A DNA stretch of 64,000 nt from Gonapodya sp. JEL0774 (taxonomy: Eukaryota > Monoblepharomycota > Monoblepharidomycetes > Monoblepharidales > Gonapodyaceae). Location: the NCBI GenBank assembly GCA_027604505.1, contig JADIIX010000001.1:372001-436000 (forward strand). Direction: 5' to 3'. Shown piece by piece: positions 10,227-20,756 of this stretch. The notes under the pieces are model-generated. The model did no database searches. It had not been told where the DNA came from and saw only the letters and a list, made by a program, of their open reading frames with translations. Numbering within the stretch: the stretch's first letter is position 1; every line of letters begins with the position of its first letter. Position numbers and translations under genes: made by a program.

Positions 10227-13200
10227 ATGGATAGCACCAGCGAACTTTTTCCGTCATTGCTCCGGCAAATGATTGATGTAGCAACGCCGTTCACATTCGG
10301 CGACGCCGTCGGTTGTTCCATCAAGGGACACGAATGGCACGCGTTTAGTGCGGAGAATCATGCAACATACGTGCTCTTGGATGGTCAATTAACTGGAGGT
10401 GGAGCTGGAGGTGGACCGGGAGGGGCAAATCGGAAGCCGAGCTCACCTGTGTTCTTGGCGTGCTTCCCTCGGATATTTGGACCGGACACTACTGGAAGTG
10501 GAGAAAGCGTGATGCTGATCGGGTGCTCTAGATGCAGGCTCGCGCTTTGCGCCAGAATGCGGACACTGAATGAGAGAACCAACAAGGAACACTATCACCA
10601 CTTCCATTTCTGCGACACCGTCAACCCAGTCGAGGATGATACTAAACTATATGTATACTCTTGCTGCGAGTGTAGCTCTATTCTGAAGCTCTCCTTTCTC
10701 GCTCCCGTCATATCCCCGAACATCTGGGGGAAATTAGTGCGGGACCGTTCCACCGAGCAGGCCGCCACCGTTTTCCTCTGCCTTACTACTTGGGCCAAAG
10801 GTGCACTGCCTCTTGATGAGTACATTATTGGCCATAGTCAAGGGGGACTGAGAGGAAGAGACCTACAACCTCAAATCACTGCCAACTCTTTGTCACGACA
10901 TGGAGCATCTCCGCAAAACTTCGCAAATGAACACGGCTCTGAAAACAAAGCTCCCTCGGTTCCAGGCGCTTGGCCTGGGACCGCAACCTTTAAGCCATTA
11001 ACAAACTCTGTGGTTTCACAAGATAACGGCACTGAAACCCCCGAGAAAACCTTTGGTCGTCAATCACAAGGACTACCTGACAACCGTAAATCAATAAATT
11101 TTGGTCCGGGGAGTGCTCTTGATCGTTATGTTGGTGTGAACAGGGGAGCGTGAGTATGCTGATGCTCCTCCCTCTTCTATACTTTCTGAGACAGCGTGGC
11201 GACGGCTGGGTATTACAGCTCTGCATTTCTTTTCTCCCTTGGGTTCACTCGGGATGGTGATGGCGATGTGGGCAAGTTTGTACCGCCCCCTCTCCATTTT
11301 GATGGTGCAGGGCCTCCACCGGTGGAAGAGATGCAGGAACAGGAAAAGACATTCACACGAATAGAGAGGGCAAACTGGGAGTGCGCATTTGCATACTGGC
11401 TGTGGGCCAAAGATGTCAAGAATGGTGAGTAATCTGTGTCTCCCCATTTTGCGTGGACCAAATGGCGTCATATGTCACTTTCAGCGACACCGTCCCCATC
11501 CTTTATTGCTGCGGGTCACACGTCTGACCTTCTTGGCTCCTTTCTCACCTCAACTCGAATGCCTCGCCTGCCTCCTCATATTCGACCTGGTCCCCAGGAC
11601 GACAACACCATTCTGGGTTGCACAATATATGATGGCAGCCCTGCTATTCTCCGTGCATTTCGCATCCTCTCATCTCACCACCCGGAACTTACAACTGCAC
11701 TGTACATCCCAGCTCTCTCCCGACTTGCTCAGGCACGGGTCGACGACGATTTGGCCCTTGCCGCCGCAGAAGCTGAGTCTCTCGATATGGCAGGGATGTC
11801 GCAGGCCTCGACAGTGGTTATGGAGGAGAGTGCCTCGTCGGTGGACGTTCTGATGCGAGACGCGAGCCAATCCAACTCACTGTACGGATATGTGGAACCA
11901 CGCACCATCATGCTTCCTCCTTCAGAAAAGCATGGTGTGACTTCATCTATCGACTGGTCCTACTCCGCTATTGCGTCCAACGTGGATTCTGGCGCCACCA
12001 CCATGGACCTGTCTTCAGCGTATCGCCTTATCGGAATCCCAGATAGTTCTGCCGATCCAGCCCTCCTCCGTGCGTGCGTTGCGGTGCGGCTGACCGACTC
12101 CCCCTGGCAGCGAGGGAAGATCCTGCAGGCTGTCAGAGTTATTGGGAATCACAACTGCTGGCAGTGGGCAGCGGAGTGGGCAGATAAAGACTGTCCAGCA
12201 GATGATGATATTAGAGGGTTGGGATATGCGGGTTGGGAGGTGCCAATAGTGGTGGAAGGGGGACTGGTTGAATCGGGTGGGAAGGATATGCCTGCTGGCC
12301 TTGCAAATTTGGGTGCGACATGCTATTTGAACTCTTTGCTCCAGTTACTTTTCTCGTTGCGACAGCTGCGAGATGCAGTGATTGAAGAGGTGTTTGGCGT
12401 ACAGGCGGGGGAAGCGAACGGACTGCTTGGTAACGTCACGGAGATTGAACAAGCGAATTCCAATCGGGGAGGAATTCGCACAGTAGTGGAGGGAACTTCA
12501 TCCACGGACTCTTCGAAAAAGCGAGAATGCCTGGATTCAAAACGGGAGGCACTTATAATGGACAGAAAACAAACGTGTAAGTGCCGTACGATAGTGTAGG
12601 TTCTTGCGACTCTAAATGTCACCGGCAACAATTCTTGTTTCTATGTGGAAACTGCTACTCTCACTCGATTCCGGAATCGACAGTTCTCATGCACCTAGCC
12701 ACTCTGTTCGTTCATCTGATATTTACTGACTCCCGATCGGTGACCCCGCCTGAAGATCTTGTGGGTATCGTAATGCAGCCTCTGGATGAGTGGGTCTCAC
12801 GACGCATGGTGAAAGAAGTCGTTGGTGGAGTTGATGACGAAGGGAAACATCAGTCGACTGAATCCGATTCGACTTCCACAAATCAAACGCCCACTAATGC
12901 TCTGCCTGCAGGTCAGAAAATTTCGAAAGTTGAGTGGTCTGTTGGAGCTCAGCAAGATATGACTGAGGCCATGGACAGTGTCAGCGCCATATTGGAAGAG
13001 GTCCTAACAAAATCAAATGGCCCCGCCATTCAGTCCGATAGCCGAGTTGCGGATGCAAACACACTATCTTCGACCTTGCCAAGTCCTGTCATGTCAGCTG
13101 CTTCCGCTGCAGCCTCTAAGTTCCTTACGTGGTCTGTGTCCGCGAAGCGGAAGCGCGACCCTAGTCCTGACACCTCTCAGCCCGTCACGGAGGATGTCCA

Positions 13201-14624
13201 GCAGGGCTGGGTGAGGGTGGATCCCAGCCACTCTTTACATAATTCTACGTCAGGCTCTCACTCCCTCGTACAGAAAGTCTTCTATGGCAGTGTTACTCAA
13301 CACCTATCGTACCATCCGGAGGGACTGCAGGTAAAGACGGCGACCAAGACAGAGTCATTCTCACACTTGCTGGTGGAGGCGAGGGACACTTTACAGAGCT
13401 CTCTTGACTCATACTTCGGCCTCACCGAGGTTGCGTATGAGGGAGATTCACAAGCAAAAAGGCACGTGGTGCTGGCGCGGTCTCCGCCGATCCTAAATAT
13501 TATTCTGAATAGGGTCCAATTCGATGCCGGAGAAGGACGAACATGGAAATCTAATATTTTTACAGAATTTCCTCTGGTACTTGATGTGGGGAGGTATGAG
13601 GTGGGATGGGAAAGAAGGAAGGAACTTGCTGAGACGGACCATACGTTGAAAACGACTCTCAGCAATATGGAGAAAAGCATAAGGGATGTGGGAGATCCTG
13701 AGGTTGGTTTGATGTTATTATGCGAAGGTGTGCACGGAAGTGGTGAATCATTTCGCCTCGTCACAGGACCTGGAGAAAACCCTCGAGTTCGTTGTAAACA
13801 ATACCCCAGACTACGATCCTGCAAAGAGTAAGAATATCGAGAGTCTCAAGAAGCAGATTGAAGATGCCCGAAAACTGAAAGAAGGCAAGTGATGTATGAA
13901 ACCAGCTGGTTTAATATGAGGAAAACCATTCTTCCCGCTTTCAAGTGGTTAAAGGTCCCATGGAAGAAAACAAATCCAGACTTGCGACACTATGGGATGA
14001 GCTCTCGACGGACGATTCCAAGTATGCCCTTCATGCAGTTTTGTTGCATGAGGGTGAAGCAATGTTTGGACATGTAAGTATATAAACGTACCTTGGTGTG
14101 ATATGTGATGGTTTGATCAGTGCGCGTCTTTATAAATGTCGACCAGTACTGGATTTACATCCATGACCCAGTGGGTCCAAACGGGCCACGGTGGATCAAG
14201 TTCAATGACACATTGGTGACAGTTGTATCCGAAGAGGAGGTGTTGCGTGATAGGGGCGGTAATGCCAATGCGTATTGTCTTGTTTACGTCCGCCAGCAAG
14301 GTGTGTGGCTCGCGGCACTGGTGTTTTTGATATGCGCGGAATTAAAGCTCCACAATTCAAATGATGTAACTGGCAGATCGTGCGGATATTGTTAGTGTTT
14401 GCACACGAAACGCTGATCTCCAGAATGAGTACAAATGCCGATACCCCGCTTTGCTGGCATCACTTCCTCCACTACCAGACCAGATCACTGGGACTATGCC
14501 AGTATTCGGTCCTGAGCTTCCCCCTGATTCCGCTGTTTTATCGACAGTAGATGCGTCTGGTGATATGAGAATGACAGATTCAGACGGTTGGGAGCTTCCC
14601 GGTGGTTTGGCCACTGAAGCTTAA
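10227..14624 (+). CDS. UBP2: Ubp2-like ubiquitin-specific protease
   Basis: Cysteine deubiquitinase of the fungal Ubp2 type; in yeast it opposes Rsp5 and prefers K63 chains. Eight exons give 1,303 residues (yeast Ubp2 is 1,272): 10227-11149, 11195-11424, 11485-12576, 12684-13702, 13767-13884, 13946-14073, 14147-14300, 14377-14624. The Cys box is GLANLGATCYLNSLLQ. The His box is YALHAVLLHEGEAMFGHYWIYI, split by an intron after FGH. The third catalytic residue is in RWIKFNDTLV, followed by the family pattern EEEVLRDRGGNANAYCLVYV. The long N-terminal half has a Cys-rich patch (GCSRCRLALCARM, SCCECSS) as in Ubp2. One intron, 13885-13945, is GC-AG. The start MDSTSEL is preferred over an upstream ATG at 10155, which would leave under 50 bp to the divergent gene. 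Confidence 0.92.
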
Positions 14625-14801
14625 ACTCCTACATGTCACAGACTGCAGCATCATCTTGCGTGGTTCAATTCTCGTCTCCATAAACAGATTTCAAAAGCAT
14701 CATTTTCTCAATGTATTATGGCAATAAAGTTGCACGACCACGAATGAAAACAATATGTTTCGGGTGTCGTGAACATCCAGGCATTGTGTACCGATAATGC
14801 A

Positions 14802-17800
14802 CTAGCTAACGCGTAGTGTCTGTAATCTCCTCTCTAAATGAGACTTGTCTGAAACCACTTTGGACCCCCGCCACGCAACGTTTGCCGCCGTGACGGCCGA
14901 GCGGGCAACGTTCATCTCAAAATCAAAGTATGCAACGTAGAGATCTACGTCACAAAAGAGTGCACAGAAATCAATGTACAAAACACAGTCGCAACGTCCA
15001 TATCACGTTAACTCACCCTCGAGAAGGGGTTGCTGAGCAAGAGCATCCTCGAATAGTCTGCGTACCCTTCGGACATCGACTGAATTGCTCTTTGGAGAAT
15101 GGGTGACTGTTCCCGAAAACTGGTCGGTTTCCAACTGGATTATCTCAGTGTTTGTCTCGTCAGAGGAATCGTCCTGGCTGACTCGGAAATGTCGCAGTAC
15201 ATTAATTGGCGTTTCGCCAAATTTCAATTCGAGAGAGATGCAGGTTGCATAGAAAGACACATCGCGACTCTTCGCACGCATCAGTCTATTATGAAATTCC
15301 AAACTGTCACAACCATGTGGAAACTGATATGAATCACAAAACTTACCGATCACAGACCTCCCGTCCTTTCGCCGATCCCTGCAACCATCCCCATTTCACA
15401 TAAGCTTCCAGAAGAGCTCCAGAATCTTCATCATGTGACTCAATGTCTCGTATTGCGCTCTGGAATATTATACTGTCACCATCACGTCAAAATAATCAAC
15501 TTGATGTCTACGAGCACGAACCAGAAAGTGTTCCTCGAGAATGTCATGGCCCGCTTTGTCGTTTACTTTAACGACACCGTGGTTTCCTACACCACTCCCG
15601 CGACCGTCCAGGGAAATCTTTGAAATGTCCGTTCCTCGCTCCACCGCACAGACGAGAGCTTGCAGATAACGAATCCAGACACTGCTTTGAACAGTTCCAC
15701 CTGACTTCAGAGCCCTCACGAAAAGGTCTCTCATTTCAAGGTCAATACGACCATCATTGAGATCCCGCTCCTTCGTATCTAACGCCAATCCGAGCCGAGC
15801 TGTCCACAGTTTTTGGCTCTTCGGAAATGCTTTCAAACCCTGCTCAAGTGCATCTATTGGGCTTTTTGCCAACGCTGACCACGCCAAGTATGAATCCTCG
15901 CTCACGGCCCCTGTTGCGACGGCACTCCGGAATACCTCCGAAGCAGTTTTCCTTACGTACTTAACTAGAGCCGGGACTGGGCAGAGCGGTAGCTGGGATC
16001 TGAGGAAATGGAGGAAGGAGGAGTACGTATCCGTAGTTGGGGTTTCCTTTCAAGCAAAAAGGGGAAGAAAATTGAACTCAATGGAGATGTCAATCGCAGA
16101 CAAACAAAACAAATTCCCAAGGACGTTTGTTCGACCCCAAGGTAGAAGGAGCAGCTCTGATTCCCATTCCACCTCTGGCAGACAGGAGACCGCATCCCCG
16201 CGTTTTAGGTCGTGTTCTTCTCGCAGTCCACATTACATATATCTTGACCAAAGGCTCACAGAAATGGGACCACCATACAAGCAGCCGCAAAGCTTGCTTG
16301 ACGGGAGAACCCGAGCAATCGGTGTTTGATTCTGCTGTCACTATCCACCCGTTTCTGCGATATTTCCACAAAAAGGCACCACCACAATCCTTGCAAACGT
16401 TTTCCGATGAGCTCACCTTGATCGTTTGCTGGAAAGCATCCACGGCGTTCTTCAAAGAAAAAGGATACTTGAGGCTTGATGGTTCAACGTCAAGGAGGAA
16501 GCGCTCCGCCAGCGCGGTGGCAGCATCAGGGTCAGAAGGGAAGTCCGATCGAATTCTAGAATAAGCAATTGTTGTGGTTCCATCGTTTGCGAGATAAACA
16601 CAAAGTATTTGTGACGCACTGTTGATAAATGTTCTCTTGCGCTTTGGACGTCCAGTCGCCGAATGCACGGTAGACCTTTGCAAACTCAACACGAAATTGA
16701 AGATGTTTAGGATGAGCTAAACATGGACAAAAAAAACAACCACTCAGTTGCCGAGGGGGACAACAAGCCTAGTAAAAACAATGATGAGAAATTCACCTTC
16801 TATCGCTTTTGTGTACACAGTCCAAGCAATAGCCCCTTTCATTACAGCCTTTAAAGCCTCTCGTGAGTTCTTTTTACCACCGAGATTCTTTGGGTCCGCA
16901 ATCTCTGTCATTGACGTGACGCCAGCTTCTTCTGGGAGTGCTGGAAGATCCACTCCCCGATCCTCCTCAATCACCATCAGCTCATCATCTCTGTCTTCCT
17001 CCTCTATTTCTACGTCACCGGCTTTCCGTTTACTGGTTTCCGTCTCCATGTCCGTCTGCGTCTCCGCATCAAGATCTTCCCTGAAGAGGACACGTTGCCG
17101 TTCACGGAGTTTTTCCGCATAGAGAAGCTCAAGACGGAAATACTCAAGCCAGAGCTTTTGAGAGTCTGAGTTGAGGCGGAGAGCGCGTTGAAGAAGCGCT
17201 GATGCGACCGAACGAAGCGAGTTAGTGAATGGAAGCAACGGGGACGGTGTAGGATAACAAGCGATGTACCTCGCGCGGCTGCAATATTCAAATTTTGCTC
17301 GAATTCCCAGCTTGCAGCAAGGATCCAAAAAGTCGGTTTTGTGGGGTGAAGCTGGATGGCCCTGACCCAGAATGAGGAGGATGCAAATGGGACAAAAGAG
17401 GAAGTCAAAGACACGTTAGGCATCATGTGCAGCAGAAAATTATCATAGCATGGATGATCGCATGTCTTCGGAGAGCCCCTGCTGCAAATATACAAAACGT
17501 CTAATGCAATAGAAAACTGACCTCGCATAGCTTCTCCCAAGGATCTTTGAGCTACCGACCGATTTCGCCCAGTCAAAATACTGCAGCCAAAGAGCGGGAT
17601 TTGCGGGAAATTTCTTGAGCATCCGCTCATAGAGGTGATGCAGTCTTTGGCGGATGGAGTGGTCTGAGACGGAGCCTTTCCAAGACACATCGCGTGCAGC
17701 CGCGGCGCCATTGCCCTCCGCAGAAGCATGTTTGGAAGCTTTGGCTTTGAGGAGGGCGAGAGCACGAGACTTGCGTTTCTTGCGGAGTGATTCGAGATTG

Positions 17801-18074
17801 GTTTCGTACTGGATGTATCGAAGGTAATCAACTTGTCGTGAGACTCGCCGGGCAAGCCTGTATTCGTGGTCAGTTCGTGCTTTCACAATGGCTTTGATTT
17901 CTGCCTGTGCTTTCAGTTATACGACATGTAAGAAGACGGATGAGACTTGATTCCCATCCTCAGGTCTTCCAGCTCAAGGGAGGGTCAACGCACTTTTGAA
18001 AATAAACCGCGAGCTTCCAAGTCATGAAGCTCTGGCAGCGTAGTCTCCAGCATGTGCTGTACTGTTTCTGCCAT
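14802..18074 (-). CDS. UTP6: UTP6, HAT-repeat U3 snoRNP/SSU processome protein
   Basis: Nucleolar component of the UTP-B complex needed for early 18S pre-rRNA cleavage. Ten exons give 747 residues: 18074-17994, 17904-17522, 17361-17270, 17198-16797, 16716-16620, 16555-16417, 16046-15522, 15459-15347, 15285-15017, 14944-14802. The N-terminal signature is clear (METTLPELHDLE-type start, then AEIKAIVKARTDHEYRLARR and DYLRYIQYETNLE). Half-a-TPR units follow: LWLQYFDWAKS, RAIQLHPTKPTFWILAASWEFEQN, LLQRALRLNSDSQKLWLEYFRLEL, AHPKHLQFRVEFAKVYRAF and, in the last exon, EDLYVAYFDFEMN. It is longer than the human (597) and yeast (440) proteins because of acidic and Ser-rich inserts (about 17030-16900 and 15620-15560). 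The intron 16416-16047 is 370 nt, far above the local norm. Confidence 0.9.
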
Positions 18075-18642
18075 CGTTGAAGTTTAGAGCCAAAACGGTT
18101 TTCAACCGCGGCTTTGGAAGATGGACAGGAAAGAGAAAGTGCTGCCTCCCACCTCAAGACCACAGATGATTTCCTGTACAACCAAACCCGCACAGTGGAA
18201 TTCCAATCCACGAAAGAGTTGAGTCATTGAAGCAACTATTTCGAAGAAGAAGAAGATCGTGGTAGTATAAATACATCGGGAAACGACCATATGGCAGTGC
18301 GCGTTTTGTATTTCTACTTGCATGCTCGCCACAATTCAATATGAATCAGTGCATAATATAATCCACGCCTTCTGAATCCGGAATCATTGTTCAAGTGATG
18401 GTTTTCGTGGTTTATTGTGTCACGTGACATGAGATTGTGGAAGGCGGGAGAACACTGATAGAAGAAAGTCGCTCCCTCCGTCGCCGCCCAGATATTGAAA
18501 CGAAAATAGTCTGGGCAAAACCGGATTTCTGTTTTATTCCTTACCACCTTGAATCTTTCGACAAGTCTTTTCCTTTTCTCCGCATTCACCATCACCGTCT
18601 TCACTCTGTCTATCGCGCTTACCAATACCTGACAACCGCAAT
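18075..18642. promoter_or_regulatory. Divergent intergenic region between UTP6 and the DnaJ gene
   Basis: A 568-bp spacer between two divergent ATGs. It should contain both promoters; a heat-shock element would be expected for the DnaJ side, but I could not pick out a convincing nGAAn array. No other gene was recognised. Confidence 0.45.
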
Positions 18643-20474
18643 ATGCCCAAAGACTCGAAACTGTACGATACTCTAGGCGTTCCGGCAAACGCGTCGGACG
18701 CGGACATAAAGAAGGCGTACCGGAAGCTTGCTCTTCAGTACCACCCAGACAAGGTGAGGTTTTATCTTCCGGAATCTAGAACGGCATCGTTCGTTCAAGG
18801 CCAAGTAAAGCAGTCCAGTCGCTATTGAACACTAAAGCCCATGGGAACATGCTAATTTGGAGTCTTGTGGAGCTGCCTGTGAAGAGAGAGCTTTGCTGGC
18901 GTGGTTGAGATTCCCTTGTGCTCATTATTGGAACATTCTCCTCGTACCAGAACCCATCTGCCGGAGATAAGTTCAAGGAGATCTCTCACGCCTACGAAGT
19001 TCTCTCGGACCAACAAAAGCGAGATGTTTACGATAAGTGTGAGCTTGATTTGGTCATCTATTGATGCTCCGGGCCTGTTACTTCGGTTGACACATATCGC
19101 AATTCGCTCTATGCTCATTGACGTGTGGTGTAACATAATCACGGACTTTTGAAATGCCCCGTGTGCTCTGTGTGGATGCTGTCAATGATTCGAAATTGCA
19201 GACGGTGAAGAAGGTCTCTCTGGCGAAGGAGGCGCTGGTGGTGGCATCTCTCCCGAGGATCTTTTCTCCCACTTCTTCGGAGGAGGCATGTTTGGAGGTG
19301 GTGGGGGAGGTGGTCGGGGAAAGCCGTCAGGGCCCCGCCGCGGAAAGGACATGGCACATGCGCTAAAAGTGTCTCTCGAGGACTTGTACAAGGGCAAAGT
19401 GTCGAAGCTGGCTTTACAAAAGCAAATCATTTGCCCAAAATGTGAAGGAAGGGGTGGGAAGGAAGGGGCATCGAAGTCGTGCGGGAGTTGCCAGGGTCGG
19501 GGCATCAAGATCATCATGAGACAAATTGGACCCATGATTCAGCAGTTGCAGCAGACCTGCCCAGATTGTAACGGCGAAGGCGAGGTCATTAAGGAGAAGG
19601 ATCGGTGCAAGAACTGCACGGGCAAAAAGGTTGTGCAAGAGCGGAAGGTGAGCCTTCGATTGCGTGCACCTCCTCTACGATAAACACGATTCTATGTCTC
19701 ACTTACTCCGTTCTGACAGATTCTTGAAGTCAACATTGACAAGGGCATGCAGGATGGTCAAAGGATCACCTTCTCGGGAGAAGCTGATCAAGCGCCCGGC
19801 GTTGTACCTGGCGACATCATCATTGTGGTGGAAGAGAAGCCACATCCACGATTCCAACGACGCGGTGATGACCTGTACTTCCAGCAAAAAATTGATTTGG
19901 TTACAGCGTTGGCTGGTGGACAATTTGCTATCAATCACCTTGATGATCGAGTTTTGGCTGTGAACATTATTCCCGGAGAAAATATCAAGCCCGGTAAGTG
20001 TTGCATCTGCTTGTTGAGTAGATTTGAGTTTACGCATCGCTTGGACTTTGATCCTGCTGCAGGCGATGTGAAATCCATCAATGGAGAGGGCATGCCCGTC
20101 TACCGGAATCCGTTCCAGAAGGGTAACCTATACGTCAAATTCGAGATCGAGTTCCCTCCTTTAGGCTGGTTCAACCCTGAGCGGCTTCGTCTTTTGGAAC
20201 AAGCTCTGCCGCCCAGAGCAGCGGTCGCTCCACCGCAGCAGGGCGCGGAGATGGAAGATGTTGTGTTGAGCAATGTCGATCCACTTGCTCAAGAACGGTC
20301 GAATTACAATGGTGGTAGTGCAACGGAAGAAGATGAAGGGAATGGCCCGCAGGTACAATGCTCGAACCAAGCAAGTATCAGAAGGTTTTGCTTGATTCGA
20401 GATGAGCTGTTGTGCTAATCAATTTGTTTTCGTCATTTCCTTTTACCATCTTACGACATTGCGGTCAACAGTAA
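18643..20474 (+). CDS. YDJ1: Type I J-domain co-chaperone (Ydj1/DNAJA family) with CaaX box
   Basis: Hsp40 that stimulates Hsp70 ATPase and delivers clients; Ydj1 is farnesylated and ER/cytosol associated. Exons 18643-18753, 18951-19038, 19202-19647, 19720-19993, 20063-20370 and 20472-20474 give 409 residues, the same length as yeast Ydj1. The J-domain holds the HPD motif (QYHPDK, residues 34-39), then a G/F-rich region and four zinc motifs ([32 protein letters not shown]; the last departs from CxxCxGxG). Two beta-barrel domains with [15 protein letters not shown] and the dimerisation end follow. The last coding exon ends VQCSNQ and the stop codon lies alone in a final exon behind a GC-AG intron. 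This makes the terminal CSNQ a CaaX box like Ydj1's CASQ. Reading through instead would add 17 unlike residues. Confidence 0.93.
20371..20471 (+). other. GC-AG terminal intron of the DnaJ gene
   Basis: The donor is AA|GCAAGT, the standard GC-AG consensus. The acceptor is gtcaacag, followed at once by TAA. Removal places the stop directly after CSNQ. A GT donor ten bases upstream (cag|gtacaa) would also be in phase but would delete the CaaX box. Confidence 0.75.
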
Positions 20475-20756
20475 TTTCGATGGTTAGGTGTTGTCCGTGT
20501 GGTTGTAACGATTTGGTGTGTTGGTGGATGGAGGTACAAATTCTATAGATGAGAGAAGACCTCTTTGTATGTAAAATGCATGTGGATAGAAATGACGACA
20601 GAGCAGAACGAAAAGGTGGGCACGGGGCCCATCAAATTACGTGTGGATGCCCTGTGCAAATCCAGGCATATATGCAGGGTTGTTGTGACCGTTCTCAGTG
20701 CCTAAACGCAACAAATATGAGAATGCAAGGCGTGTATCTATTGCTACTATGTTACA

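Noticed and set aside
11091-11471. Antisense open frames over the Ubp2-like exon 1-3 junctions
   Set aside because: They are shadows of a gene whose plus-strand exons sum to 1,304 whole codons with intact catalytic boxes.
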